The notes under the pieces: model-generated
Seen by the model: only the letters and a program-made list of their open reading frames with translations
The model's database searches: none
What the model was told of the DNA's origin: nothing
Position numbers and translations under genes: made by a program
Shown here: positions 1 through 10,791 of the stretch, one piece after another
How positions within the stretch are numbered: position 1 is the stretch's first letter
How the letters are laid out: every line of letters starts with the position of its first letter
Origin: Heterocephalus glaber
Taxonomy: Eukaryota > Chordata > Mammalia > Rodentia > Bathyergidae
NCBI RefSeq assembly: GCF_000247695.1
Contig: NW_004624742.1
Location: forward strand, 10,699,133 to 10,763,132
Direction: 5' to 3'
Length of the DNA stretch: 64,000 nt

Positions 1-381
1 AGTAATATAATACCTGACATCTAAGTAAAATATCTGTTGAATGAATTAGGGAGTTCTAAAATTCTGAAAACATGGAACTTTGAAGTCTACTTATAAACTT
101 ATCAATCATATATTCCATATAATTGGTTTCATATAGTTCTAGTGTCAGTAGTTCCGTCTGGAGACCTGTGTAAGAATTTTGGTGGGAGAGGAAGTTAAAA
201 TATGATGCTTAGACTCTACTTTCGATCTCACTTAAAAGTTATCTGGTGACTGGACAACTGTAGCAAGTAAGCACACAATAGACTGAAACCTTTTTAGAGT
301 AGGAATCAACCTACCCATTCTTTGGTTAATGTGACTTCCCCCTAACTTCCATGCAGTAAGTCATCAAATAAAGCTCAAGTT

Positions 382-462
382 CAGTGATGATGAACCTTTT
401 AGAGCTTTCAGTAATAACAAACAGCCCACTGCAGCCCACATGCCATATGTTCGCCACCACTG
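382..462 (+). mobile_element. 81-bp hAT-type MITE, SPIN-like ends
   Basis: The left end CAGTGATGATGAACC and right end TTCGCCACCACTG form imperfect terminal inverted repeats. The flanks CTCAAGTT (374-381) and CTCTAGTT (463-470) match at 7 of 8 bases, which is the 8-bp target duplication expected of hAT transposition. There is no coding capacity. The element matches the reverse complement of 62954-63034 end to end at the same length, so the two are copies of one small non-autonomous family. Confidence 0.75.
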
Positions 463-1653
463 CTCTAGTTCATTAGTCACAACACACTATTGCAGGTAAA
501 AATATTCTCAAAGATATCCCTCTTACACAATCTCTCAAACTCTGCCTATTAAATTCATGATGTTATGTAACTTAGAGTAAAAGGAAATCTGTTTCTAGTT
601 TTAACTTTTAAAAACTGACTATAGTCTAAGGCAAATTTTACTCTCCTTACTTTCCACATTTCTTCTCTCAAGTAGTGTTGAGATAGAGTGTAAACTAACT
701 CACACTCTGTTTCCAGACCTGAAAAGTCAGATATAATTTCTCTTCTGCATAGTCTGTCATCAGACTTTATACTGTATTGCACTAATCCATGGTGTGAACC
801 GGATTATAGCTTTATGTTTGTGTCCCTCCATTGCTCCTACTCCCATGCCAATTAGAGTGCAACCAAAAGGAATACAGGGGTCATTTTCCTGTTGTTTGTT
901 TTTTCACTGTACTTCACATGTATCTCTTCCCCTAAATCCCTCTGAGGTGTAAATGGCATCCCAGTTCCTTTGTGTTACTCTGTCCTATCAATGTCACTGA
1001 GATATCTGCAGTTTCTTTAGAGTGGTGATGAACCCCACTCGCAACTCAAACTACAAAAATGCCTCAGAAAAGAGAAAATCCTAGAAAAATCACCCTGTTG
1101 AACTGTTTCAAGGTTCATAAGGTTTATTTTTCTTTTTTCTGTAATGACTACTGTTTTTACAAAAAGAAGCAAAAACCTGGAAAATGAAAAGGAGTATAGA
1201 GAATTGTTGGAAAACAATAAGAAGTTAGAAAAACTGCATTTCACCGTTGACCTATGGGAAAAAAAGACCAAGTGAAGTGATCGGCAGAAGTGAAAATTAG
1301 CCAAATCTTTAGAACCTGACATATGGATAAAGAGGAGTGAGAAAACAATTTGTTGACACCTTGAGGTTGAGTTACTATTGTGAATAAAGGATAAAACTGT
1401 ATCTTTGAGACATATCATAATTTGATAATTTACACTTCAGCCGTTACACTAGACATGCTGCTCATGCTCAATAGCTGGAATTTCAAATTAATGGCAGTAC
1501 ATAGTTATCAGCATTTCAATGTAAGGATCAGGAAAGTAACATTTAGTATAGCCTAAGGAAGCTGTTTACTTAAAGCTCCCTGGAACTAAGTGGTATTCAG
1601 TCCTTCCCTCAGACTACATATAACATTTCCTTATTCAAAAAGGCACTGTACTG

Positions 1654-1740
1654 GGCCGGGGATTTAGCTCAGTGGTTCCACCGCCTGCCTCACATGCCCA
1701 AGGACCCGAGTTCGATCCCTGGTACCAAAAAAAAAAAAAA
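1654..1740 (+). mobile_element. tRNA-derived ID-type SINE
   Basis: The element has the head GGCCGGGGATTTAGCTCAGT (A-box region), a B-box-like GAGTTCGATCC, then GGTACC and an A-run. AAAAGGCACT flanks it on both sides as a target duplication. It is oriented with the host gene inside intron 1. Confidence 0.95.
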
Positions 1741-1980
1741 AAGGCACTATAATGAAAATCAATATAGAGTTATATGTGTATCATTGATTCTGAGACATCT
1801 CAATCCTACCCCAGTTCTTCATAGGTCAGCATCTCCATGTCTCCATGTCTCCTAAGAAATTAGTGGCACAATTACAATTGTCAGCTTTTTTGTTATTAGT
1901 GGTTCGAACAGTAATGGTGTATCATGGATTTTGTGAAATACAGTAGTCAGTAGCAGTAGTTAGGGGTTTGCTTTGTATTC

Positions 1981-2281
1981 TGGCACTCTAACAGAATATC
2001 TGAGGCTGGGTAATATATAAAGAAATGTTTATTTTGGCATACAATTCTAGAAACTGGAAAGTCCTAGACTAACCCACGGCATCTGTGAGAGCCTCAGGCT
2101 ACTGCAACTCCTGGCAGAAAGCAGAAGTGGAGGTGGCAGCTAACTCATTCCTGTGGGAAAGGCATTAATCTACTTGTGGAGACTCAAATACCTCCCACCA
2201 GGCCTCACCTTCCAGGACTGCTATATTGAGGAATTAACCCTTGGCATGAGTTTTGTTGGGGCATACTGTTGAAACTGCAGG
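1981..2281 (+). mobile_element. MaLR-type LTR fragment
   Basis: The order of words matches ERVL-MaLR (MST/MLT1-like) LTRs: a start resembling 'acagaatatctgaggctggg', then 'ataaagaaatgtttatttt', and later 'acctcccaccaggcctcacc'. It is diverged and lacks clear ends. The subfamily is not assigned. Confidence 0.65.
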
Positions 2282-2299
2282 GCTTTTGAGGTAGGCCGG

Positions 2300-2452
2300 G
2301 GTTAGAATCTTAATGCTGCTATTGTTTAACTACCCTAAGCCCCAGTTTCCTTCTCTATAAAATGAAGATAATGCCTACTCCATAGAGCGGGTGAGTTTAA
2401 ATGAAATAATAATGTAAAGTGCTTAGCAAAATATCTGATGCTTGGTAATAGC
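2300..2452 (+). mobile_element. MIR SINE
   Basis: The piece 'cccagtttccttctctataaaatg', followed by 'gtaaagtgcttagcaaa', follows the 3' half of the mammalian-wide MIR consensus. It is an old, diverged copy. Confidence 0.8.
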
Positions 2453-3340
2453 TTCGTGTAATCGCCATGTTTCTGGTATTCATTGTCACAGGATGGGGTT
2501 ATTTCTAAACCCATCTATTTGATTTTGTCTGACTTGAAATCTCTTCGGAATTACATGAGAAACCTGTGAGTTTTCTCGGAGTGAATACTGTTGAGGAAAC
2601 AACTCTGTGTGTGTGTGAATAAGTATAATAAAACATTTAATAATACATGGAGAAGAAGGGGTAGAGTCTCCTAGTTAATCCTACTTTCAAATGGAGAGAG
2701 TTAGATGATTATCTCAGCCAGAACTCTGTCCTTAGAAGCTTACCTTTTTTACAAAATTTAATGTTTTGGCAATAAAGATAGCCGGCATAGTTTATAATTT
2801 TGAACTCTTGTGTATTAGCATTTAGTAGTTATCTCTGTGAATTGTTTAAACATATACCCTGGATGTTCTTAGGAGTCAAAACCTTAAATCTGCAGAGCAA
2901 TGAAGGAAACAGCCCCCACCCCAAAAAAAAAAGGAAAAGAAAAAAGTTCATTCATGAAACTAAAGATACCTTGTACCTCCCCTGTGCTTATCCTCAATTC
3001 CCTGTCTAATGTAATAATTAAAATTCTTTTATAGTATTTTGTGGTTTTTCAGTGTGTTTTCATAGTGGAAGAGGGGAATAATACTAACATTTATTAAGCA
3101 CACACCTTTTAATGGGCAGTACAATAGATGCTTTCTGTACTTTTTCTCCTTTTTAAGTTCTGTGATGTCCTGGGAGAGCCATTGTCACTTGAGGAGGCAG
3201 TTTGGTTCCTATCCTGAGATGATGCTTCCTGCTTATGGGGTGCAACCTAAGCTCCACTTGGGAGGTGACCTCATCATGAGGTGGTCTGCAAAGCTTGGTT
3301 TTTCCTGGAATATGAGGTGACTGCAGGTTTAGGACAATGT

Positions 3341-3688
3341 CTTAGTCACTTTTCTTTTTGCTGAGACACACTACCTGAAATCTGCAACTTAAGGGAGGAA
3401 AGGTTTATTTTGGCTCGTGTTTCAGTCCACAGTCAGCAGCTCTAAAGAAGAAATAGCATGGCAGAGGGGCATGGTGGAAGGGTCTGGTGGAGGAAAGCTG
3501 TTCACCTCATGGCAGCCAGCAAGCAGAGAGTGAGGGGAGGAGTTGGGAGGGGAGATAAACCTGCCTCCTCCAACCAGGCCCCACCTCCTAACAGCAAATC
3601 AGCTATAATGCTCTCATAGTCACCTTGAAAAGCCCCATCTATGAGCACATGCAGCTTTGGGAGGGACATCTAGATACACATCATAACA
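3341..3688 (+). mobile_element. rodent MaLR-like LTR repeat
   Basis: It has the features 'cttaagggaggaaaggttta', 'catggcagccagcaagcag' and 'aaccaggccccacctccta' in the order seen in a common rodent LTR-type repeat. Related copies lie at 35345 and 59645. A poly-G/GC run follows at 3720-3740. There is no coding potential. Confidence 0.65.
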
Positions 3689-3973
3689 AAATGACTAGAG
3701 GCTTCGAGGCATCACTGCGGGCGGGCGGGGGGGGGGGGGCATCTGTAATTAGACATCATAGGAGCTGGCAATTGGATGTCCCTGCAAATCCTGAAAAGTT
3801 ACTCTTGTCTTGGTGTCCTCAGTGTTGAAGGGATGTAAGATAGGGTAAAATTTAGAGCTAATAAACCCTGTATTATAGTTTTTAGACAGACACTCCTTAA
3901 ATGATTGACATGCCTACATATAGTGCTGAATGGGAATCTGAAAGTTTTAAGGCAGTAAAACAGATGAAGACAG

Positions 3974-4050
3974 GCCGGGGATTTAGCTCAGTGTTTCCGC
4001 CGCCTGCCTTGTAAGTGCAAGGTCCCGAGTTCAATTCCCCGTACCAAAAA
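3974..4050 (+). mobile_element. tRNA-derived ID-type SINE, perfect TSD
   Basis: The full element runs from GCCGGGGATTTAGCTCAGT to GTACC plus A8. It is flanked by identical AACAGATGAAGACAG copies on both sides. The exact duplication marks it as one of the youngest insertions in the window. Confidence 0.97.
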
Positions 4051-4227
4051 AAACAGATGAAGACAGAGGTGCCACACTTTATTCTACTTTTAGTTACCCA
4101 CTGAGCATCTGTAGGTTCCAAAGTCCCTAATACAATTAGCCCCTTGAAATTTCTATTTTGTTAAGTTTGGATTACAATTTCTTAACCAGTTCAGAATTTT
4201 TATAATAAACTCATTTTCATTGGGTGT

Positions 4228-4715
4228 TTCAGTTCTATGGCTGCAAAATAAATTACCCTAAAATTTAGTGGTCTGAAACAGTTGTTTATTTTGCTTTTGG
4301 ATTCAGTGGGTCAGCAATGCAGACTGAGCACACCAAGGATGGCTTGTTAGTTCTATGGTATATCAGACCTGCGCTGAAAGGTTGGGGTCTAAAATTGGAA
4401 GGCTGTTCAACTCACATGTTTAGTGGTTGATGCTGATTGTCACTTGGGTATCTCACTTGCTCTGTACATGGGCCTGCATATGTTGCCATTGTAGTTGAGG
4501 CTTCTTTACAGCATAGTGGCTCAGTTCCACAATTGATAGTGGGGACAAGGGAGGCTAGCCAGAGGCTGGTTTTTTTGTGTGTGATCTAATGTCTAAATCA
4601 CACAGTGTCAACTTCTGCCACCTTCTTGGTCAGAATAGTCACAACTGGCCAGATTCAAGAAGAGGAAACAATAGACCCTCAGTTGTTCCAACAGTCCACA
4701 TCTCAGTGTAAGACT
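4228..4715 (+). mobile_element. MLT1-like LTR (ERVL-MaLR)
   Basis: The head 'ggctgcaaaataaattaccc', then 'gattcagtgggtcagcaatg' and 'cttctgccaccttcttggtc', match the order of words in MLT1-type LTRs. It is diverged and non-coding. A second copy of the same type is at 34955. Confidence 0.65.
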
Positions 4716-4909
4716 ACCAGCCACTTGGTAAGAAGAACATATGGGATGATGTGTGCATATTAATACAGCTATGTTTAGAAAATATAATCTGCCACATTAA
4801 TTTCAAATTAACGTGTGAAAAGGATCTTACAGATCACGTTACTAACAGAGAAATTATACAAAGTACAGTAATAGTACAGTAACAAGTGTCTTACATAGTT
4901 AAATTAGAC

Positions 4910-4964
4910 CAATGATGATAAACCTTTTAGAGCTTCCAATGATGCACAGCCTGCTGCACCACTG
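4910..4964 (+). mobile_element. truncated hAT MITE
   Basis: It starts CAATGATGATAAACCTTTT and ends GCACCACTG, the same ends as the 81-bp element at 382-462, but it is only 55 bp and so internally deleted. Flanks AATTAGAC and AACTAGCG agree at 5 of 8 bases, a weak target duplication. Confidence 0.55.
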
Positions 4965-5239
4965 AACTAGCGGGATTAACCACACCAACTAACCAACTAA
5001 CCACGCCAAGCACACCAGCCAACCAAAAGTTTGATAAGTCCTTTCTGCTTTGCTGGGATATTTGATCTATTTTGAAGATTACTTACATTCTGCATTATTA
5101 GAGGGCAAAAGATGATGAAGTTTCACATTAAAGTATTGACTCAGTATAAGACCAATGGGATGATCAGCATTTGAGTGAAATGCTAGCAATATTTTCACTG
5201 AGAAAAGGCACTGGTTTTGATTCTACCCAGTTTACAAAA

Positions 5240-5445
5240 GAGTTGATAAACTACAACTGCTAGGCCAAATCCAGGCAGCCCTATTCTTGTAAAGAGTTTT
5301 ACTGGAATACAGTGACACCCCTTCATATATGTCTTTGACTGCTTTGTATTCCAGTAGCTGAGTTGAGTATTTGCATCAGAAACCGTATTGCCTCTAAAGC
5401 CTAACATAATTGCTGTTTGGCATTTGCTTAAAGTGTACAGACCTT
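5240..5445 (+). mobile_element. hAT-type DNA transposon fragment
   Basis: The words 'ttgataaactac', 'gccaaatccaggc', 'gagttttactggaatacag', 'gagttgagtatttgcatcag' and 'ctctaaagcctaac' occur in the order of a widespread mammalian non-autonomous hAT repeat. A second, shorter copy is at 42297. The family name is not assigned. Confidence 0.65.
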
Positions 5446-5543
5446 TAGTCTAGAAAATTGCCTACAGTACTATAGTTGGAAACAATCTGAAATTCTCTCT
5501 ATTTGAAGCTATGGTGTTTTGTTTTGTTTCCTTTTTTTTTCTT

Positions 5544-5694
5544 AGGGAAAGAGGATGAGAGCTAGGGGAGTGGGCAAGAGAGAAATGCAGAGAGATGGGG
5601 ATGGAAGGGGTCTGGAGTGGGTGAGAGTGTTGGGGGGGAGCCAGAGTCATAAAAGGAGACAGGAGAAAGACAGAGACAGACAAAGGTAAAGAGA
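5544..5694. repeat. purine-rich (GA-rich) tract
   Basis: The + strand is strongly purine-biased with irregular GA/GGA units and no fixed period. It is non-coding. Confidence 0.8.
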
Positions 5695-6949
5695 CTATGG
5701 CTACGGTTTTAACTAATTCATTTATTTAACAAACATGTAAGAACTAGCTCAAGGACTAGAAATACACAGACAACTTACTGCTTACCCTCAGAAGAGCTCA
5801 CAGTATTGTTTTAGGGAGTCAGGCAATCCTATATTACATACTACATTGTTATAAATGGTACTATTTTATAGCTATGCACAAATTTCTTCCTCAGAGAAGA
5901 AAATTACTATGGCTAAAGATTGACATGATTCAGAGAAGGCTTTCTAGGAGACTGATACTAATTAGGTTCTTGCAAATAAGTGGAAATTTAGAGGGCAAAG
6001 AAGTGGTAAAAACATAGACATAGGTAAAAACTTGAACAAAAGTGTATGGAGTAGTTTTATGCTTAAGGGTACTAAAGGAATTTGTTATAGCTAGAAAGTA
6101 AGATGGAATTGGGAAAGTAATGAGAAGTAGAGCTGGCAGTGATCATTTATGCACCTGAGTCAGGAAAAGATTTGAAAGTTCCTTAACAGACAGCATTGTG
6201 AAAATGTGTCAGCTAATAGGTTGTGAGAATGCTAAATGAAGCATGTAGGATGACTTAACTGGGAAACTAGGTGGTCAAGGAAATGCTGCCATTTGACTAA
6301 GATAATGAATACGTTACGAGGGCTACATTTAAGAAAAAAAGATAAATTTCACTGTTACCGATTTTTAAAGTTATAGTGTATATGCAAGATCTAAATGAGA
6401 CATCACATGGGCTCTTGGCTTCAGAAGCTTGACACCCAAGATCAAGACTTGGAGAGTTTTCAGGAAATGGTATTTGAAGCCATCATGGTGAGGAAGTGAT
6501 CATCCATAGAAAGTGTGTAAGGTGAAGATAGAGCCAAAAACAGAGCTGTGGGAAGCAACAGCATTTAAGGAATACATAGAAGAAAGGAAGAGGAGGACAA
6601 ACCTTTGAAGGAACAACTGAAGTAGAACTAGTTGGAGTGCCTTTGCATTTTATGATTTGCTAATTTTAGCAAATTTAGTGGAGTGTAAATCAGAAATTCA
6701 GTAATAGTAACAATTCAGAAATGACAACATAGTAAGAGCAGTTAGAACCATAGTGCTTGAGTATACTGTAGGATTAAGTTGTCAGTGAAATGAAGCCCCT
6801 GTGGATATGACAGAAGATAGACTCCAAAGCACAGGTAGAGAGAGGGATTGGCCTTAGACAAAGGGAAATACACCACATTGACTGAGAAATGAGAGGAATG
6901 GTTGGGGAAAGAGCTAATATTTTTGAAAGCCTGCTTTTGTCAGTCATTC

Positions 6950-7130
6950 TGACTGGTTAGTTTATATAACTTCACTTAATCTTCTAGCAGCCTGTTTTAT
7001 GTGGAAATTACTGTTTCTGGCTTTATCAATAAGGAAATTAAAGCTTAGGAAGGATAGCCTGCTCAGGGTCATGTGTCTTGTAAAGGGTGGGAGCTTGTAC
7101 CTAAACCAAGTGTTTGATTTCTTATGTCCT
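6950..7130 (-). mobile_element. MIR SINE
   Basis: The order 'acttcacttaatctt ... aataaggaaattaaagctta ... agggtcatgtgtcttgtaaa' follows the reverse complement of MIR. It is an old copy, 380 bp upstream of exon 2. Confidence 0.65.
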
Positions 7131-7511
7131 CCTGCCTTCCCTCACCCCACCCTTTTCCTGCCCTTCCCTGCAGACCATCTGCAGACAGTGTTATTCCATA
7201 ATCCATATAAACAGGTGCTGAGTCCTTAAAATGAAATGGAAATTTTTTTTTTAATTTCTTATAAGGAAATTACTTTTTAAAAATTACTGTATATATAATA
7301 AAGATGTCATGCATATTATTAAATGATATATCTTTTGCTAAACTAAAAGATGTCCGAATTTTTAAGAAAAAAGCTGGGAAGAGAAGGAAGAACTAAAGAC
7401 TTATGTAAGGCTGTAGAATTCAAAAATACGTAAGAATTTGAAACAATTCAGCAATCATCTCCAGTGTGTTAGACTCTAGCCCCATTATGTTTTTCTCATT
7501 TTTATTTTCAG

Positions 7512-7679
7512 GTGTCTGCTTTCAAGGCAGAGTTTTCATCTGAGGCATGCACAGAGTTAGGCTTCTCTAGCAACTTGCTCTGCAGCTCTTGTGATCTTCT
7601 TGGACAGTTCAACCTACTTCAGCTGGATCCTGATTGCAGAGGATGCTGTCAGGAAGAGGCACAATTTGAAACCAAAAAG
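7512..7679 (+). CDS. SELENOF: SELENOF exon 2 (Cys-rich UGGT-binding domain)
   Basis: This exon encodes 56 codons in phase 0, beginning VSAFKAEFSSEAC and ending EEAQFETKK. The sequence is recognisable as the 15-kDa selenoprotein SELENOF (SEP15), an endoplasmic-reticulum thioredoxin-like oxidoreductase. The exon carries the cysteine-rich N-terminal region with C-S-S-C and C-R-G-C-C clusters. That region is known to bind UDP-glucose:glycoprotein glucosyltransferase and so holds the protein in the ER. The acceptor TTTTCAG|GTG and donor AAG|GTACTG are canonical. The first two codons complete the signal-peptide junction, and about 28 residues from exon 1 are missing to the left. Compared with the human protein as I recall it, Lys replaces Gly after VSAF, and Thr replaces Arg before ELGFSS. 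Translation past 7679 is intron. Confidence 0.97.
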
Positions 7680-8338
7680 GTACTGTTTCTAATATGTGTT
7701 GTATTTGATTGTTTAGAGATAAAGTAAAGCATAAATTGCTTAATCAACTCAAGTAAAAACAAACCTCTGGCTTTTACATTTCTTAGTACAATTAACTGCA
7801 GTACAGTTAACTTAATTAATTTCTTGCCTGGCCCACTAGATCAGTGAAAGCATATGGAAGTGAAAAAGGAGGTTACCTCCCAGGATCCTATTTCATCCTG
7901 GATGTCAGAGAAAGAGAAGGCAGAATTACTGTCTGTCTCCAGTCTTCTTTAACTTCTGACCAAATGAAAGCAAAGAATAATTCATTATGTTTTTTGTTCA
8001 TTTGTAATAAGCCAGTTTTATGATGAAGTTTGAGATGAGAGGAAGAAGACAATGCACAGAATTATAGACAATAAGTTATAACTAAATTTGGGTAACAGAA
8101 TTGTTAATTTACATATTATGTTATGACTAAAAAAATCCATTATGACTAATTTCATCTCTAACATCTAAAAACTAATCCAAAGATAGTAGTTCTGTTTTAT
8201 AAAATGTTTTTGAACCTACTGTTAAAACTAATAATGAATTTAATCAGTTTTAAAACCTTTTCTTTAAACCTCTTCAATTTCTGGAATTTTTAAAGTAGCC
8301 TGAAAAGATAATTTAAGTTACTCAAATAAAAATGAATT

Positions 8339-8435
8339 AGAGTTGGAGAGGTAGCTCACTGGTAGAGCACTGGCATAGCACATACATGCATGGCCCTGCA
8401 TTCAATCCCCAGCACCGCCAGCAAAACAAAACAAA
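8339..8435 (+). mobile_element. ID SINE
   Basis: It is an older tRNA-derived ID element: 'gtagctcactggtagagcac', then 'ttcaatccccagcacc', then an AAAC-rich tail. It differs from the GGTACC-ending SINE type. Confidence 0.85.
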
Positions 8436-9113
8436 AAACCCTGAATTAATGAATTCCCTGTGTTTGGAATGAGAAAAAATTCTAGCATCTTTCTATTAAG
8501 TTTTCACTTAATATTCTCTTACACAAACTGGATTCTGTTTGAGATGTTACAGTGTATAAAGGTTTCAAAAGGTAATGATAAATTCTTATGGTTAGGTAGT
8601 TAAAGTTTCTTTGTAGCACTGAGTACATTTTTATAGTTCTCAAAGAAAAACAAGCAGATATGCTTTGAAAATATTAGCATTTAGGGTTCAGCCTATTTGA
8701 TTTCTGAATAACATGAACTTGAAATTCCCAGTGTCCCAAAGACTGTGGCAGAGTCTTAACATGGATTTCCTTTCTTTGGTTCAAATATACCAGTAATACG
8801 TTTTATATTTAGATTTCCTTACATGTAAGGTAGTCTTTATTGTATATAAATATAATCTTAAACAAATTTTAAAAACTTGATTTTAAATAAATTTAAGACA
8901 TAAAATTTAACTAGTTTAATATGAACCCCCCTTTCTGATGTGACAAATTGCTAAAGGACCCTGGATGAGTCATTGCCTCCTTATTCCATGTACTACACCA
9001 CTACTCAACCAAGAGTGATTATTTGCTGGGACTCCAAACTTGGATTGAATAACAAAGGTTGTTCTACAGTAGACAGTGTATATCCTACACTTGTAATTAA
9101 GAGTAAATTGAGA

Positions 9114-9196
9114 GGGCCAGGGAATTTAGCTCAGGGATGCCACACCTGCCTCGCAAGCACAAAGTCCTGAGTTCAATCCCTGGTAGGTACCGAGAA
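9114..9196 (+). mobile_element. tRNA-derived ID-type SINE
   Basis: The GGCCAGGGAATTTAGCTCAG head and GGTACC tail are followed by an A-rich run. AAGAGTAAAT occurs on both flanks as target duplication. Confidence 0.93.
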
Positions 9197-9601
9197 AAAA
9201 AAGAGTAAATTTAGAGTTCTACCCTTTGATTGATATAAAATATACCTAAACTATAACTCAAGTACCTATAAAAGCTATTTTTACGTACTGCCTTTTCTCA
9301 CTATTCCTTCTTAATACTTCAGTTTTGTGGTATAGTTTTAGTAAAACCAAGATTGGATCACTTACTTCTAAAGTTGATTATATTCCTGTTCCATTTTCAT
9401 TCTTAATTGAGCTATGTACTGTATGTAGACCTTTCAGCAGTTACAATTTATCAGTAACAGAAAGTAACTCACCTTCCAGTTAATACATCTAAGTATGAGT
9501 CTGTCTCCTAATAACCTTTTGCAGTGAATCCAGTGAAATTTTTACTTTGCTTTTATCCCATAATCTCTAAAATGTATCCCCCCCCCCCACATCCCCCTCT
9601 T

Positions 9602-9745
9602 GGCTTTTTGAGACAGGTTCTGTCTGTGTAGTTCATCTGGCCTTGAACTTAGTGTATAGCCCAGGCTGTCCTCAAACTTATGGTGATCCTCTTGCCCCAG
9701 CTTCCTGAAGTGCTGGAATTACAGGCATGCACCTCCTCACTCACT
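9602..9745 (-). mobile_element. B1 SINE with internal duplication
   Basis: In antisense order it reads 'tttttgagacaggttc', two tandem 'ctggccttgaact'/'ctgtcctcaaact' blocks, then 'ctggaattacaggcatgcac'. The repeated block is typical of quasi-dimeric B1. A poly-C run precedes it at about 9580-9589. Confidence 0.9.
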
Positions 9746-9860
9746 TCAGGATGTATTTCTCATCAAGCATTTACTAGTACCTTTTATACAGAATCAGTAC
9801 TTTTCAATATTATAGCATGTTGAGCAAGCCACATTTATAGAAGTATACAAGTAGTACTTG

Positions 9861-9999
9861 TGTGCCAGGTATGGTGATGCACACCTGTAATACCAGCACT
9901 CCAGAGGCTGAAGCAAGAGGATCTGAGGCAAGATTTCAGGACCAGCCTGGACTACATAGCAAGACCTTGTTTGAAAAGAAGGAAAAGGAGGAGAAAAAG
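9861..9999 (+). mobile_element. B1 SINE
   Basis: It reads 'gccaggtatggtgatgcaca ... taataccagcactccagagg ... accagcctggactacatagc' with an A/G-rich tail. AGTACTTG flanks both sides. Confidence 0.92.
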
Positions 10000-10286
10000 T
10001 ACTTGGTTTAATCTGTGTACTACTACTCTACATTATTGGTACATGATAATATGTAACAATATATAAAATTTTCATTCCTGTTTCATTCAATTTAGGCTTA
10101 AGCCTTAATTTGTAAGTTACAATTACAATTAGTCCTCATTTAATGAAAGTAAAAATCTGTAATACATAAACTATATTAACTATACCTCTATTCCTAAAGC
10201 ACTTGGGAATACTTTTAATTTGCACTTTATTTTATCTATTGTTTTGCTTTTCTTCATCTCCCAATAAATTTTGAAGTGTAAAACAG

Positions 10287-10465
10287 TTTTTTGTTTTGTT
10301 TTGTTTTTGTGGTACTGGGGATTGAACCTAAGGCACTAAGCTACATCCCGAGCTTTTTTATTTTTGAGTCAAGTTCTAAGTCAGTAAGTTGCCTGGGCTG
10401 GACTTAAGCTTGTGATCCTCTCTCTGAAGCCTCCCAGAGTGCTGTGATTGCACGTATGCCCCACT
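10287..10465 (-). mobile_element. B1+ID composite SINE (B4-like)
   Basis: The antisense ID part ('ggtactggggattgaacc', 'aagctacatcccgagc') is joined directly to an antisense B1 part ('tgcctgggctggac', 'gtgctgtgattgcacg'). This composite layout recurs elsewhere in the window. Confidence 0.82.
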
Positions 10466-10702
10466 TACACCCACCCATCTAAGAATTACAGAGTTTCTCA
10501 GTTCCCAGCCAGCCTTTACTACACAGTATTTTACAAGGTTTTGTCTTTGAATAAGGCTGTTTTTACTAAGAACATGTTGGAAATGGTGCTATTTTTAAAA
10601 TTAGGTTGAAAATATACTAAAACTTTATAGCTTCTTGATAAATACCTTTTTTATATATTCTACTTATATATCCTGAATGATACTTTAAAACTTGAAAGAA
10701 TA

Positions 10703-10791
10703 GGGCTAGGGATTTGGCCTAGTAGTTCCACTGCCTGCCTTGCAAGCTCAAGGTCCCAAGTTCAATCCTGGTACCAAAAAAAAAAAAAAAA
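10703..10791 (+). mobile_element. tRNA-derived ID-type SINE
   Basis: Head GGGCTAGGGATTTGGCCTAG, tail GGTACC plus A16. AAAACTTGAAAGAAT is repeated exactly on both sides as the target duplication. Confidence 0.95.

Larger units (their letters stand above)
1..7511 (+). other. SELENOF: SELENOF intron 1, 3' part
   Basis: This non-coding stretch lies upstream of the first recognisable SELENOF exon and ends in the acceptor TTTTATTTTCAG. SELENOF exon 1 normally encodes the signal peptide in a GC-rich, CpG-rich context. Nothing like that is visible here, so the window probably starts inside intron 1. It holds hAT fragments (382, 4910, 5240), tRNA-type SINEs (1654, 3974), LTR pieces (1981, 3341, 4228), MIRs (2300, 6950) and a purine-rich tract (5544-5694). 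The rest is unassigned AT-rich sequence. Confidence 0.75.

Noticed and set aside
1017..1418. 133-codon open frame on the minus strand
   Set aside because: Composition is Phe/Ser/Leu-rich, as expected from AT-rich DNA, with no domain. The opposite strand is at least as protein-like.
1..7511. SELENOF exon 1 or promoter
   Set aside because: No CpG-rich block, no signal-peptide-like frame followed by a phase-0 donor. It must lie outside the window to the left.
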